Source: Kocuria carniphila (lineage in GTDB: Bacteria; Actinomycetota; Actinomycetes; Actinomycetales; Micrococcaceae). Taken from it: a stretch of 64,000 bases of DNA. Position numbers and translations under genes: made by a program. Below, piece after piece: positions 15,835 to 26,015 of the stretch (its first letter is position 1; each line of letters begins with the position of its first letter). The notes beneath the pieces are model-generated. The model was not told the origin of the DNA. It did not search any database and was given only the letters and a program-made list of their open reading frames with translations. The stretch lies in contig NZ_NOIT01000001.1 of NCBI RefSeq assembly GCF_004136555.1, positions 1 through 64,000 of the forward strand, in the 5' to 3' direction.

Positions 15835-18521
15835 TGCTCTCACACGAGATCACCCAACGCTGGCTGAGCTATTTCGAAAGCCAGGGTCACAAAGTCGTGC
15901 CGTCCGCCTCTCTGGTGTCCAACCAGCCGGGTGCGATGTTCACCATTGCCGGCATGGTGCCGTTCATCCCGTACTTCCTGGGGCAGGAAACCGCGCCGTT
16001 CCCGCGTGCCACCTCGATCCAGAAGTGCATCCGCACCCTGGACATCGAAGAGGTCGGTAAGACCGCGCGCCACGGCACGTTCTTCCAGATGGCCGGCAAC
16101 TTCTCCTTCGGCGACTACTTCAAGGAGAAGGCCATCCCCATGGCCTGGGAGTTGCTGACCACCCCGCTCGACAAGGGTGGCTTCGGGTTGGATCCCGACC
16201 GCCTGTGGGTCACCGTGTACGAGGGCGACCAGGAGTCCTACGACCTGTGGCGCGACACCGTGGGTATCCCCGAGGAGCGGATCCAGCGCATGGGCCGTGA
16301 CGAGAACTACTGGGACACCGGTCAACCCGGCCCCGCCGGCCCCGACTCCGAGATCTTCTACGACCGCGGCGCCCGCTACGGCAAGGAGGGCGGCCCGGCG
16401 GTCGATGACGACCGTTACATCGAGATCTGGAACCTCGTGTTCATGCAGTACCAGCGCGGCGAGGGACAGGGAAAGAACTACGAGATCCTCGGTGACCTGC
16501 CCAAGAAGAACATCGACACCGGTTTGGGCGTGGAACGTCTGGCCATGTTGCTGCAGGGCGTGGAGAACTTCTACGAGACCGATCAGGTCCGTCCCGTGCT
16601 CGACGCCGCCGCCGAGCTGTCCGGTCGTACCTACCGCGGTACCGAGAACGCGGAGCAGGAGGGCTACGAGGACGACGTGCGCATGCGTGTGGTCGCCGAC
16701 CACATCCGATCTTCGCTCATGCTCATCGCGGACGGCGTGACCCCTGCCAATGAGGGACGCGGCTACATCCTGCGCCGTCTGCTGCGCCGTGCCGTGCGTT
16801 CCATGCGTCTGCTGGGTGTCACCGAACCGTGCCTGCCCGTGCTGCTACCGGCCTCGCGTGACGCCATGAAGGGCGTGTACCCGGTTGTGTCCAATGATTT
16901 CGAGCGGATCTCCCGCATTGCGTACGCAGAGGAGAAGGCGTTCCTGAAGACCATCGAGTCCGGCACCGCACGCCTCGAGCACGCCGTGACCCAGGCCAAG
17001 TCCGAGAAGCGCGTGGTCAGCGGTGCGGATGCGTTCGCCCTGCACGACACCTTCGGCTTCCCGATCGACCTGACCCTGGAAATGGCCGCTGAGGCCGGCG
17101 TCTCCGTGGATGAGAAGGCCTTCCGCGGACTGATGACCGAGCAGCGCGAGCGTGCTCAGGCGGATGCCCGCGCCAAGAAGGGCGCGATGGCGGACCTGTC
17201 CGAGCTGCGCCGCCTGCTCGACGACCACGGTTCCGTGTTCACCGGTTACACCGAGCTGGTCACTCAGACCTCGGTGCGCGCCGTGCTGTCCGAGGGCGTG
17301 ACCGTCCCCGCAGCCAGCGCCGGTGAACAGGTGGAGATCGTCCTGGAAGAAACTCCGTTCTACGCCGAGGCCGGTGGCCAGGCCGCTGACGTGGGAATCA
17401 TCGAGGGCCCTGACTTCTCCCTGGAGGTCCTGGACGTCCAGCAGCCCGTCAAGGGTCTGTCCGTGCACCGTGTCAAGGTCACCTCGGGTGAAGTCACCCA
17501 GGGTGCTGCGGTCACCGCGCGCGTGAACTCGCGCCGCCGCCACGACGGCGAGGCCGCCCACTCGGGTACCCACGTGGTGCACGCTGCCCTGCACGAGGTG
17601 CTCGGCCCGGACGCCGTGCAGCGCGGTTCCTTCAACAAGGAGGGTTACCTGCGCTTCGACTTCTCCCACGGTGCGGCCCTGAGCGCGTCCCAGATGCAGG
17701 AGATCGAGCAGATCTCCAACACGGCCATCCGTGACGACTTCGAGGTCGTGACGCAGGAGATGCCCTTGGCCGAGGCCAAGAAGCTGGGTGCCATGTCCCT
17801 GTTCGGCGAGAAGTACGGCGAGAACGTGCGCGTGGTCGAGATGAACGGTCCGTGGTCGCGTGAGCTGTGCGGTGGTACCCACGTGGGCTCCACGGCCCAG
17901 CTGGGTTCGTTGTCCTTGGTCTCGGAACAGTCCGTGGGCTCGGGTAACCGCCGCGTGGAGGCGCTGGTGGGTCTGAACTCGTTCAACCACCTGGCCGCCG
18001 AGCGCACCCTGGTCAATCAGCTCACCGGCATGCTCAAGGTCCAGTCGACCGCCGAGCTGCCCGAGAAGATTTCGGCAACCTTGGACAAGCTCAAGGAGAC
18101 CGAGCGTCAGCTGACCGTGCTGCGTCAGCAGCAGCTGCAGGCTCAGGCCGGTCAGCTCGTCAACGACGCGCAGCGGCTGGGCACGGTCAACGCGGTCCTG
18201 CACAACGCCGGTGAGGTCGCGTCCGCGGACGCCCTGCGTTCCCTGGCACTCGATCTGCGCACGCGCCTGGGTTCCGAGCCCGCCGTCGCCGCCGTCACGG
18301 GTGTCGCCAACGACCGCCCGCTGATCGTGGTGGCCGCCAACGACGCCGCTCGCGACGCCGGTCTGGCCGCGGGCCAGCTCGTTCGCACCGCCGCGGGGGT
18401 GCTCGGCGGCGGTGGCGGTGGCAAGCCGGATGTCGCCCAGGGCGGCGGTTCCGACGCCTCCAAGATCGACGACGCACTCGAGGCCGTGCGCGAGCAGATC
18501 CGCTCCGTAGTGGGCGCGTGA
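15834..18521 (+). CDS. alaS: Alanyl-tRNA synthetase
   Basis: An 895-residue class II enzyme that charges tRNA-Ala. The N-terminal catalytic core includes FTIAGMVPFIPYFLG and RHGTFFQMAGNFSFGDYFK. The editing domain has the zinc-binding HSGTHVVHAAL and, later, LCGGTHV. The C-terminal C-Ala domain ends in a glycine-rich GGGGGGKPDVAQGGG segment. Length is normal. It starts at the base where the preceding gene stops, and ruvX starts four bases before its stop. Confidence 0.97.
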   Translation: MLSHEITQRWLSYFESQGHKVVPSASLVSNQPGAMFTIAGMVPFIPYFLGQETAPFPRATSIQKCIRTLDIEEVGKTARHGTFFQMAGNFSFGDYFKEKAIPMAWELLTTPLDKGGFGLDPDRLWVTVYEGDQESYDLWRDTVGIPEERIQRMGRDENYWDTGQPGPAGPDSEIFYDRGARYGKEGGPAVDDDRYIEIWNLVFMQYQRGEGQGKNYEILGDLPKKNIDTGLGVERLAMLLQGVENFYETDQVRPVLDAAAELSGRTYRGTENAEQEGYEDDVRMRVVADHIRSSLMLIADGVTPANEGRGYILRRLLRRAVRSMRLLGVTEPCLPVLLPASRDAMKGVYPVVSNDFERISRIAYAEEKAFLKTIESGTARLEHAVTQAKSEKRVVSGADAFALHDTFGFPIDLTLEMAAEAGVSVDEKAFRGLMTEQRERAQADARAKKGAMADLSELRRLLDDHGSVFTGYTELVTQTSVRAVLSEGVTVPAASAGEQVEIVLEETPFYAEAGGQAADVGIIEGPDFSLEVLDVQQPVKGLSVHRVKVTSGEVTQGAAVTARVNSRRRHDGEAAHSGTHVVHAALHEVLGPDAVQRGSFNKEGYLRFDFSHGAALSASQMQEIEQISNTAIRDDFEVVTQEMPLAEAKKLGAMSLFGEKYGENVRVVEMNGPWSRELCGGTHVGSTAQLGSLSLVSEQSVGSGNRRVEALVGLNSFNHLAAERTLVNQLTGMLKVQSTAELPEKISATLDKLKETERQLTVLRQQQLQAQAGQLVNDAQRLGTVNAVLHNAGEVASADALRSLALDLRTRLGSEPAVAAVTGVANDRPLIVVAANDAARDAGLAAGQLVRTAAGVLGGGGGGKPDVAQGGGSDASKIDDALEAVREQIRSVVGA

Positions 18522-19009
18522 GCAGCACCTTCGTGAGAGGTGTCCGCATGGGCGTGGACGTGGGATCGGTCAGGGTGGGAATAGCCCTGACCGATCCTGA
18601 CTGCGTGTTGGCCACGCCGCATCAGACGGTCACCCGGGACAAGAATCGCAAGAAACGCTTTGATGTGAAAATCATCACAAGCATGTGCGAGGAATTCGGA
18701 GTGGTCGCGGTGTACGTTGGATTGCCGCGTAGCTTGAACGGTCAGGAGAATCGATCCACGGACATGGCCCGAGAGTACGCGGCAGCCCTGCAGAATCGGT
18801 TAAGCTCACGTGAGTGCGAAACAATTGTGCGGCTCGTGGATGAACGCTTGTCCACGGTTGCGGCGCACCAGTCGCTTCTGGACGCGGGGGTATCTCGGAA
18901 GCACCACATGGACAAGGTTGATCAGATGGCAGCTGTGACGTTCTTGCAGGCGGCCATCGATCAGGGCAAGGCAACGGGAACCGAACCCGGTTTCCCCATC
19001 GACAGTTAG
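18518..19009 (+). CDS. ruvX: Putative pre-16S rRNA nuclease / Holliday junction resolvase YqgF
   Basis: A 163-residue RNase H-fold protein of the YqgF family, known for 5'-end maturation of 16S rRNA. The first acidic motif is GVDVGSVRVGIALTD, the middle motif VYVGLPRSLNG and the late motif VDERLSTVAA. The GTG start overlaps the alaS stop (GTGA), showing coupling. alaS-ruvX-mltG-aroE is a conserved actinobacterial order. Some codons and GC are slightly lower than in neighbours, but there is no sign of transfer. Confidence 0.92.
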   Translation: MSSTFVRGVRMGVDVGSVRVGIALTDPDCVLATPHQTVTRDKNRKKRFDVKIITSMCEEFGVVAVYVGLPRSLNGQENRSTDMAREYAAALQNRLSSRECETIVRLVDERLSTVAAHQSLLDAGVSRKHHMDKVDQMAAVTFLQAAIDQGKATGTEPGFPIDS

Positions 19010-19090
19010 ATCGCGGATAATGGACGATATTCTTCGGCAGTGCGCCGAAAGTATCCGAAGACCACGGACAACGGCGGACGGAGATCATTC

Positions 19091-20317
19091 GTGAGCGATC
19101 AGCCACGAGATAACAAGGCCAACCGCGGCCCTGAACAGGGTGGCGCAAAGGACTCCGCCACGTCCGGCGGCCTTCTGAGCACTCTGGAAGCCGACGATAA
19201 AAGCCGCCGCCCGGGTCTCTCCGGTGCCTTCGAGCACCATGATGTCTCCCCGGAGATGGCGGCCCGCCAGAAGCGCCGTTCGCGCGCGTCCCTGGCCACG
19301 GCCATTGCGCTGTTCATTGCGGCCCTGTTGATCGTGGTGGCCGTACTCGGATCCGCTTTCGGCCTGTTCGAACGCAAGGATTACAACGGTGAAGGCGACC
19401 AGGACGTCAACTTCACCGTGGGCGACGGTCAATCAACCGGTCAGATCGCCAATTCCCTGGAGTCCGAGGACATCGTGGCGAATGCCGGATACTTCATCGA
19501 GACGTTCCAGGAACGCTATCCCGAAGACTTCATCCAGCCCGGTGATTACCAACTCAAGACCCAGATGAGCTCGGACGCGGCCATCGACGTGATGATGGAG
19601 CGCGACGAGGCAACGCACTATGCCGCCGTGCCGCAGACTCAGCGCATCGACGACACCTTCCAAACCCTGAGTGAATCCACGGGCATCGACACGTCCGAGT
19701 TCGAAGCGTTCAAGGAAGACACCGATCGCTTTGGCGTTCCGGAAGAATTCCCCACCCTCGAAGGCTGGCTGCACCCCGGTGAGTACCGCTTCCCGTTGGA
19801 CGCCAGTGCGGAGCAGATCATCCAGGAGATGGTCGACCGCACCAAGGGCACGTTGAACAACAACGAGGTCCCCGAGGATCAGTGGTTCCGCGTGATCACC
19901 GTGGCATCGCTCGTCGAGTTCGAGGGTGTACCGGACATTTATCCCGAGGTCGCCGGTGCCATCTACAACCGCATCGACCGTCCGGACGATGAGACCAACG
20001 GCTTGATCCAGTCGGATGCGTCCGTGACCTACGGCCTGGGCAAGCGCTCCTACCACGTCTCCGATGAGGAGAAGCGCGACAAGTCCAACCCCTACAACAC
20101 GTTCGCCCACCCTGGTCTGCCCGTGGGACCGATCGGTTCGCCCGGTGACGAGTCGATCAAGGCCGCCGCCAACCCGGACGAGAACGATTACTACTACTGG
20201 GTGACCGTGAATCTCGACACCGGCGAGACCAAGTTCGCCGAGAACTTCGAAGAACACAACCGCAACGTTGACGAGTACCAGCAATGGTGCGCGGACAACG
20301 AAGGCCGGTGTAGCTGA
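19091..20317 (+). CDS. mltG: Endolytic murein transglycosylase
   Basis: A 408-residue YceG/MltG protein that cuts nascent peptidoglycan strands outside the membrane. A polar ~70-residue cytoplasmic N-terminus precedes one membrane span (LATAIALFIAALLIVVAVLG). The conserved catalytic segment is ITVASLVEFEGVPDIYPEVA, whose glutamate follows LV. The family C-terminus NPYNTFAHPGLPVGPIGSPG is present. I chose GTG at 19091, which has GGAG just upstream, over a GTG at 19040. It lies between ruvX and aroE on the same strand. Confidence 0.92.
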   Translation: MSDQPRDNKANRGPEQGGAKDSATSGGLLSTLEADDKSRRPGLSGAFEHHDVSPEMAARQKRRSRASLATAIALFIAALLIVVAVLGSAFGLFERKDYNGEGDQDVNFTVGDGQSTGQIANSLESEDIVANAGYFIETFQERYPEDFIQPGDYQLKTQMSSDAAIDVMMERDEATHYAAVPQTQRIDDTFQTLSESTGIDTSEFEAFKEDTDRFGVPEEFPTLEGWLHPGEYRFPLDASAEQIIQEMVDRTKGTLNNNEVPEDQWFRVITVASLVEFEGVPDIYPEVAGAIYNRIDRPDDETNGLIQSDASVTYGLGKRSYHVSDEEKRDKSNPYNTFAHPGLPVGPIGSPGDESIKAAANPDENDYYYWVTVNLDTGETKFAENFEEHNRNVDEYQQWCADNEGRCS

Positions 20318-20334
20318 TTCACGGGGGAGCAGAC

Positions 20335-21237
20335 ATGGAGCGATACGCCGCAGCGGTGCTGGGTCACCCCGTGGCGCACTCCCTGTCACCCGTCCTGCAC
20401 TCGGCCGCCTATCGCGTGATGGGCGCCGAGTGGGACTACACACGGTGGGACGTACCCGCCGAGGACTGGAACGGGTTCTGGCGTGAGCGCGTGGCCGAAG
20501 GTTTCTGGCGTGGTTTCTCCGTGACCATGCCGCTCAAGTCCTTGGCTGCCACCCAGGCTGATGAACGTACGGCGATGGTCGAGGCCCTCGGAGTGGCCAA
20601 CACTCTGGTGTTCCGGGCGGACGGTTCCACCATCGCGGACAACACGGACGTCACAGGCATCATGGCCGCCGTAATCGCCGCGCGCGAGATCCCTTCGGAG
20701 CCTCGCTGCGCAATTCTCGGTGGTGGTGGCACGGCCACGGCTGCGGTCGCCGCCCTGCACGGGCTGGGCGCCCCGTCAATCGACGTGTTCGTGCGCTCCC
20801 TGGATCGTGCCGGGAAGGTCACCGACGCCGCGGCGAGACTCGGCGCGACCGTCACCGCGCGCGCGTGGGGCGAGGCAGCGGCGTCGTTGGCTGACTACGA
20901 TGCCGTGATCTGCACGCTGCCTCCCCGCGGGGCCGATGAACTGGCGGCGGAGTTCGCAACCCTGAACGCGTCGGTGAGTGGCGTACTCCTCGACGCGGCG
21001 TATGACCCCTGGCCCTCGGCCATAGCTCGGTCATGGCAGGACGCGGGCGGAGCGATCGCGCCCGGAATAGATATGCTGATCTTTCAAGCGGTCGATCAAG
21101 TGCGCTGGTTCACCCTGGGTCGCGCGGATCGACCCGTTCCCCGCGAAGCCGAGCTCACGGCCGCCATGTGTCGGGCCGTTAATCGCCCCGAGCGCGCGAT
21201 CCCGCAGCGGGTTCGCGAAGCACGTCTGAACCGTTGA
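20335..21237 (+). CDS. aroE: Shikimate dehydrogenase
   Basis: A 300-residue enzyme that reduces 3-dehydroshikimate to shikimate. The substrate site is GHPVAHSLSPVLHSAAY, the catalytic lysine is in TMPLKSLA, and the paired aspartate is in NTDVTGI. The Rossmann motif GGGGTATAAVAAL binds the nucleotide. GGGGGAGCAGAC precedes the ATG. It starts the aroE-aroC-aroK-aroB run for chorismate synthesis. Confidence 0.94.
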   Translation: MERYAAAVLGHPVAHSLSPVLHSAAYRVMGAEWDYTRWDVPAEDWNGFWRERVAEGFWRGFSVTMPLKSLAATQADERTAMVEALGVANTLVFRADGSTIADNTDVTGIMAAVIAAREIPSEPRCAILGGGGTATAAVAALHGLGAPSIDVFVRSLDRAGKVTDAAARLGATVTARAWGEAAASLADYDAVICTLPPRGADELAAEFATLNASVSGVLLDAAYDPWPSAIARSWQDAGGAIAPGIDMLIFQAVDQVRWFTLGRADRPVPREAELTAAMCRAVNRPERAIPQRVREARLNR

Positions 21238-21299
21238 CCGGATCACCGTCCGTTTCCGGGAGCCTGACCGGCTCCCACGATCGAGTACTGGAGTAGAAC

Positions 21300-22553
21300 A
21301 TGTTGCGTTGGCTCACGGCCGGAGAATCTCACGGCGAGGCCCTCGTGGGAATCATTGAAGGTGTTCCCGCCGGGGTGGAACTCACCACCGAGATGATTCA
21401 ACGGGCACTGGCACGCCGCCGTCTTGGTTACGGTCGCGGCGCACGCATGAAGTTCGAACAGGACAAGGTCCGCATTCTGGGAGGTGTGCGGCACGGCCTG
21501 ACCCAGGGTGGTCCCGTGGCAATCGAGATCGCCAACACCGAATGGCCCAAATGGCAGGACGTCATGAGTTCCGATCCCGTGGACGCGGCCAAGCTCGAGG
21601 GTCGTGCCCGTAATGCTCCGCTGACTCGCCCTCGCCCCGGTCACGCGGACCTCACCGGTATGCAGAAGTACGGTTTCGTCGAGGCACGTCCGGTCTTGGA
21701 GCGCGCGTCGGCCCGCGAGACCGCTACGCGCGTGGCCCTGGGTGTGGTCGCCTCCCAGATTCTGGCGGCCCTGGACGTGCGTCTGGTATCCCACACGACC
21801 GCGATCGCGGAGGTTTCGGTTCCCGAGGACGCCGCCCTGCCCACCGCCAGTGACGTGGAAGCGCTCGACGCCGATCCGTTGCGTTGCTTCGACAAGGCCA
21901 CCTCGGACGCCATGGTCGCGACCATCGACGACGCCCACAAGGCGGGGGAGACCCTGGGCGGCGTGGTCGAGGTGCTCGCCGAGGGCCTGCCCCCGGGACT
22001 GGGCTCCTACGTGCACTGGGATCGCCGTCTCGATGCACGCCTGGCCGGAGTACTCATGGGCATCCAGGCCATCAAGGGCGTGGAAGTGGGTGACGGTTTC
22101 CGCACCGCGGCACGTCCCGGCACTCGCGCCCACGACGAAACCCTGCCCGGTTCGGACAGCACCGTGCACCGTGTGACCAACCGCGCCGGTGGTATCGAGG
22201 GCGGCATGTCCATCGGTGACCTGCTGCGTGTGAGAGCAGCCATGAAGCCGATCGCCACCGTTCCCCGTGCCCTGCACACCGTGGACATTTCCTCGGGCGA
22301 GGCCGCCCGCGCCCACCACCAGCGCTCGGACGTATGTGCCGTACCGGCGGCCGGTGTCGTTGCAGAAGCCATGGTCGCACTTGTGCTGGCCCAAGCAGCA
22401 CTCGAGAAGTTCGGCGGCGACTCGATTGCGGAGACCGTCCGCAACAAGGACGCCTACCTGGCGGCTATTCCCGAGAACCTCCGGACCTCGCCGGAGCTGG
22501 CCGACCCCTCGGAGCTAGCGGCCCTCGATGAGGTGCGCGGGGACCTTTCGTGA
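21300..22553 (+). CDS. aroC: Chorismate synthase
   Basis: A 417-residue FMN-dependent enzyme that turns 5-enolpyruvylshikimate 3-phosphate into chorismate. Signatures are [20 protein letters not shown] near the N-terminus, [19 protein letters not shown], and [14 protein letters not shown]. It overlaps aroK by four bases (GTGA), so the pathway genes are translationally coupled. Confidence 0.97.
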   Translation: MLRWLTAGESHGEALVGIIEGVPAGVELTTEMIQRALARRRLGYGRGARMKFEQDKVRILGGVRHGLTQGGPVAIEIANTEWPKWQDVMSSDPVDAAKLEGRARNAPLTRPRPGHADLTGMQKYGFVEARPVLERASARETATRVALGVVASQILAALDVRLVSHTTAIAEVSVPEDAALPTASDVEALDADPLRCFDKATSDAMVATIDDAHKAGETLGGVVEVLAEGLPPGLGSYVHWDRRLDARLAGVLMGIQAIKGVEVGDGFRTAARPGTRAHDETLPGSDSTVHRVTNRAGGIEGGMSIGDLLRVRAAMKPIATVPRALHTVDISSGEAARAHHQRSDVCAVPAAGVVAEAMVALVLAQAALEKFGGDSIAETVRNKDAYLAAIPENLRTSPELADPSELAALDEVRGDLS

Positions 22554-23092
22554 GTTCCCTGCCCACGCCGTTGGTGCTCATCGGGCCCATGGCGGCGGGA
22601 AAGTCACACCTGGGTCATCACTTCGCCAAGCGCTACGGTCTGGATTTCGTGGATGCCGATCACGTGATCGAGGCGCACCACGGTCCGATCCCGGCGCTGT
22701 TCACCGCTCACGGGCAGCAGCACTTCCGCGCGATCGAAGCCGAAGTGGTCGCAGACCTACTGGCAGACCACCGTTACCGCAACGCGGTGATTTCACTCGG
22801 TGGGGGAGCACCCATGACCCCGGCCGTACAAGATCTGCTGGCCGGTCACACGGTGATCTACCTTGAAGTCGATGAGGCCACGGTTCGCCCGCGGATCACT
22901 GGGAACAAGACCCGCCCCATGCTGCAGCCGGACCCGGAACGGCGCTGGCGGGAGATTTTGGACGAACGGCGTGACACGTATGAACGGCTCGCCACGATCC
23001 GCTTGGACGGCACCGGCCACCGGCGCATCGGTTCGCTGGTCCAGCAACTGCACAGAGCTTTGAAAGAACTACGAAGGGACGCCACAGCATGA
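22550..23092 (+). CDS. aroK: Shikimate kinase
   Basis: A 180-residue P-loop kinase that makes shikimate 3-phosphate. The Walker A motif is [11 protein letters not shown], the substrate aspartate is in FVDADHVIE, and ISLGGGAPM is the family's glycine loop. KTRPMLQ is the lid region. It starts at GTG overlapping aroC and overlaps aroB by four bases. Confidence 0.95.
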   Translation: MSSLPTPLVLIGPMAAGKSHLGHHFAKRYGLDFVDADHVIEAHHGPIPALFTAHGQQHFRAIEAEVVADLLADHRYRNAVISLGGGAPMTPAVQDLLAGHTVIYLEVDEATVRPRITGNKTRPMLQPDPERRWREILDERRDTYERLATIRLDGTGHRRIGSLVQQLHRALKELRRDATA

Positions 23093-24180
23093 CTGATTCG
23101 GTGACCACCATTCCCGTCCAGGGAGACACCCCCGACAACCGGTACGACGTGCTCGTGGGCAACGGGCTGCTCGGCAAGGTCCCCGAGCTGCTCGGTGAAC
23201 GCGTCAAGAAGGTCCTGATCATCCACCCCCGCGCCCTGCGCGCGACCGGTGACCTGGTCCAGGAGGACCTCAAGAACGCCGGCATCCAGAGCTTCGTGGC
23301 CGAGATCCCGGACGCCGAAGAGGGCAAGCGTGTTGAGGTCGCCGCGTTCTGCTGGCAGATCATGGGCACCTCGGACTTCACCCGCACGGACGCCGTGGTG
23401 ACCGTGGGCGGCGGTGCCGTGAGTGACCTGGGTGGCTTCGTGGCCGCCACGTGGTTGCGCGGCGTGCGCGTGATCCACCTGCCGACCACCCTGCTGGGCA
23501 TGGTCGACGCCGCCGTGGGCGGTAAGACCGGGATCAACACCGCGGAGGGTAAGAACCTCGTGGGATCCTTCCACCCGCCGGCCGCGGTCGTGTGCGATCT
23601 CGACTCGCTCAAGACCCTTCCGGAGAACGAGTACCTGACCGGCATGGCCGAGGTCGTCAAGTGCGGTTTCATCGCCGATCCCGTGATCCTGGATTTGATC
23701 GAGGAACACCCGCAAGAGGTGCGCGATTCGCAGTCGCCCGTGGTGCGTGAACTGATCGAGCGCGCGATCCGGGTCAAGGCCGAGGTGGTCTCCTCCGACC
23801 TCAAGGAATCCGGGCGGCGCGAGTTCCTCAACTACGGCCACACACTCGGTCACGCGATCGAGCACAACGAGCGCTACCAGTGGCGACACGGCGCCGCGGT
23901 CTCCGTGGGCCTGGTGTTCGCCGCGGAACTGGCGCGTGCGGCCGGTACGCTCGCCGACGACGTCGTGGACCGCCACCGCAGCATCCTCGAGTCGTTGGGG
24001 CTGCCCGTGACGTACCGCGCGGACCAATGGCCGCGTCTGCTCGAGGTCATGAAGCGGGACAAGAAGACCCGCGGCAACCTGTTGCGCTTCGTAGTCCTCG
24101 ACAAGGCCGGTTCACCGCGCATCATGGAGGTTCCGGACCCCGCGATCCTCTTCGCGTGCTACCAGGAGATCGCCGAATAG
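23089..24180 (+). CDS. aroB: 3-dehydroquinate synthase
   Basis: A 363-residue NAD- and metal-dependent enzyme that cyclises DAHP to 3-dehydroquinate. The NAD site is VTVGGGAVSDLGGFVAATW, followed by PTTLLGMVDAAVGGKTGIN and KNLVGSFHPP. Metal ligands are expected in GHTLGHAIEH and WRHGAAVSVG. It overlaps aroK by four bases. aroQ often follows in relatives but here efp comes next. Confidence 0.96.
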   Translation: MTDSVTTIPVQGDTPDNRYDVLVGNGLLGKVPELLGERVKKVLIIHPRALRATGDLVQEDLKNAGIQSFVAEIPDAEEGKRVEVAAFCWQIMGTSDFTRTDAVVTVGGGAVSDLGGFVAATWLRGVRVIHLPTTLLGMVDAAVGGKTGINTAEGKNLVGSFHPPAAVVCDLDSLKTLPENEYLTGMAEVVKCGFIADPVILDLIEEHPQEVRDSQSPVVRELIERAIRVKAEVVSSDLKESGRREFLNYGHTLGHAIEHNERYQWRHGAAVSVGLVFAAELARAAGTLADDVVDRHRSILESLGLPVTYRADQWPRLLEVMKRDKKTRGNLLRFVVLDKAGSPRIMEVPDPAILFACYQEIAE

Positions 24181-24192
24181 CGCGCACGAACG

Positions 24193-24217
24193 GTGTACCG
24201 CACCGGGCGCGGTACAC
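24193..24217. promoter_or_regulatory. Inverted repeat between aroB and efp, overlapping a possible -10
   Basis: GTGTACCGC (24193-24201) and GCGGTACAC (24209-24217) form a perfect 9-bp inverted repeat with a 7-base loop. No T-tract follows. TACACT within the right arm resembles a -10 hexamer about 60 bases before the efp start, so the repeat could be an operator or a weak terminator. Confidence 0.4.
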
Positions 24218-24277
24218 TGGTTCGGCTTAACGCCCCCAAAATCTTTGCAGTGATGTTTCCGACGAGAAAGTGAATCC

Positions 24278-24841
24278 GTGGCAACCAGCAACGACATCAA
24301 GAACGGCACCATCCTCAAGCTCGACGGGAACCTGTGGCAGACCATCGAGTTCCAGCACGTCAAGCCGGGCAAGGGTGGCGCGTTCGTGCGCACCAAGCTG
24401 CGCAACGTGACCAGCGGCAAGGTGGTCGACAAGACCTTCAACGCCGGTGCCAAGATCGAGACCGCCACGGTGGACCGTAGTGAATACCAGTACCTGTACC
24501 AGGATGGCGAAGACTACGTGTTCATGGACAACTCCACCTACGACCAGATCACGGTTCCCACCGCTGTCGTGGGGGATGCCGCCAACTTCATGCTCGAGAA
24601 CCAGAACGTGACCGTGGCGATGTACGAGGGCGCTCCGCTGTACATCGAGATGCCGCCGTCGGTCGTCTTGGAGATCACCTACACCGAGCCCGGTCTGCAG
24701 GGCGACCGCTCCACCGGTGGCACCAAGCCCGCCACCGTGGAGACCGGCTACCAGATCCAGGTTCCGCTGTTCCTGGAACAGGGCACCAAGGTCAAGGTCG
24801 ACACCCGCAACGGCGACTACCTGGGACGCGTCAACGAGTGA
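24278..24841 (+). CDS. efp: Elongation factor P
   Basis: A 187-residue translation factor that rescues ribosomes stalled at polyproline. The three-barrel architecture is evident: an N-terminal KOW-like domain with the loop [12 protein letters not shown] carrying the tip lysine, then [20 protein letters not shown] and the C-terminal [18 protein letters not shown]. It starts at GTG. nusB overlaps its stop by four bases. Confidence 0.96.
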   Translation: MATSNDIKNGTILKLDGNLWQTIEFQHVKPGKGGAFVRTKLRNVTSGKVVDKTFNAGAKIETATVDRSEYQYLYQDGEDYVFMDNSTYDQITVPTAVVGDAANFMLENQNVTVAMYEGAPLYIEMPPSVVLEITYTEPGLQGDRSTGGTKPATVETGYQIQVPLFLEQGTKVKVDTRNGDYLGRVNE

Positions 24842-25251
24842 GCAGCGCACGCAGTAAAGCCCGCGTCCGCGCGGTAGAAATTCTGTTCGAGGCCGAACAG
24901 CGTGACGAGTCCATCCAGGACGCGCTGAACCGCCGTCGTGACAACAGCACCTCCAAAATCAACCCCTACACGGTGGACATCCTCGAGGGTTTCTATGATC
25001 GCGCCGAGGACATCGACGAGTTCCTGGAAACTTATTCGCAGGGTTGGACCCTGGACCGCATGCCCGCTGTGGACCGCAATGTCCTGCGCGTGGGCGCGTG
25101 GGAATTGCTCTACAACGACGAGATCCCGGATGCCGTGGCGGTGTCCGAAGCCGTGGCGGTGGCCCGGGAATTGTCGACCGATGATTCACCCCGGTTCGTC
25201 AACGGGCTTCTGGGTCGGTTGCAGAAAGTTAAGCCGTCTCTGCTGGATTGA
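24838..25251 (+). CDS. nusB: Transcription antitermination factor NusB
   Basis: A 137-residue all-helical RNA-binding protein of the rRNA antitermination complex. The arginine-rich start [38 protein letters not shown] and [18 protein letters not shown] are typical of the family. The GTG start overlaps the efp stop. A strong terminator follows directly, ending the aro-efp-nusB transcript. Confidence 0.95.
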   Translation: MSSARSKARVRAVEILFEAEQRDESIQDALNRRRDNSTSKINPYTVDILEGFYDRAEDIDEFLETYSQGWTLDRMPAVDRNVLRVGAWELLYNDEIPDAVAVSEAVAVARELSTDDSPRFVNGLLGRLQKVKPSLLD

Positions 25252-25258
25252 CGGCGTG

Positions 25259-25298
25259 GGCCCCGGACCGCTCGTACAGAGCGATCCGGGGCCTTTCT
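25259..25298 (+). terminator. Intrinsic terminator after nusB
   Basis: GGCCCCGGACCGCTC (25259-25273) pairs with GAGCGATCCGGGGCC (25279-25293) apart from one mismatch, followed by TTTCT. It separates the nusB transcript from the pyr operon. Confidence 0.88.
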
Positions 25299-25327
25299 CC
25301 TGTGATAGCGTCACATCAAGATCGCAA

Positions 25328-25361
25328 CCTTTAAGTCCGTCCAGTGAGGCGGGGAAGGAGG
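25328..25361 (+). promoter_or_regulatory. PyrR-binding RNA loop overlapping the pyrR ribosome binding site
   Basis: The leader RNA reads CCUUUAAGUCC, then GUCCAGUGAGGCGGGGAAGG, which matches the Bacillus-type PyrR loop (UUUAA, GUCCAGAGAGGCU, GAAGG). The CCUU near its start can pair with AAGG at its end. The pairing covers the GGAAGGAGG ribosome binding site of pyrR, so UMP-bound PyrR would block translation rather than act at a terminator. Confidence 0.78.
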
Positions 25362-25367
25362 CGGCAC

Positions 25368-26015
25368 GTGAGCGTGCCCGAACACGGCGAATCATTGCCC
25401 GCGACCACGTCGCGCGTGATTCTCTCGACTGCCGACATAGACCGGGCCCTGACCCGGATAGCCCACGAGATCCTGGAGTCCAACAAGGGCACCGCAGGTC
25501 TCGTGATTTTGGGCATCGCCCGCCGCGGTTATCCACTGGCCCAGCGTTTGGCCGCCAAGCTCGAACAGACCGACGAGTCGTTCGATGCCCGTACGTCCAC
25601 CGGACAGTTGGACATCACCATGTACCGCGATGATCTGCGCAAGAATCCCGCGCGGACCCCGCAACCCACCATTATCCCGGACAGTGGCATCGACGGCCGC
25701 ACCGTGGTGCTCGTGGACGACGTCCTGTTCTCGGGCCGCACTATCCGCGCGGCCCTGGACGCCCTGGTGGACGTGGGTCGCCCCAAGGTCGTGCGCCTGG
25801 CCGTTCTGGTCGACCGCGGTCACCGCGAACTCCCCATCCGTGCCGATCACGTGGGCAAGAACCTGCCGACGTCTTCGCAGGAAAAGGTCCGGGTACTGCT
25901 GCGCGAATCGGATCCCGAAGAACGCGCGGAGAACCACGAGGACTGCGTGGTCATCGACGCCCCCGTCGCCTCCGATCCTGACGTGGCACGCGCGGAGAAA
26001 GGGGTCACCTCGTGA
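25368..26015 (+). CDS. pyrR: Bifunctional pyr operon regulator / uracil phosphoribosyltransferase
   Basis: A 215-residue PRTase-fold protein that binds pyr mRNA when UMP is plentiful. The PRPP-binding motif is [22 protein letters not shown], and LVIGLRRG-like [18 protein letters not shown] and [19 protein letters not shown] are also present. A ~35-residue polar extension follows the usual C-terminus. I chose GTG at 25368, right after GGGGAAGGAGG. It leads the pyrimidine operon and overlaps pyrB by four bases; its own leader has the loop it should bind. Confidence 0.94.
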   Translation: MSVPEHGESLPATTSRVILSTADIDRALTRIAHEILESNKGTAGLVILGIARRGYPLAQRLAAKLEQTDESFDARTSTGQLDITMYRDDLRKNPARTPQPTIIPDSGIDGRTVVLVDDVLFSGRTIRAALDALVDVGRPKVVRLAVLVDRGHRELPIRADHVGKNLPTSSQEKVRVLLRESDPEERAENHEDCVVIDAPVASDPDVARAEKGVTS

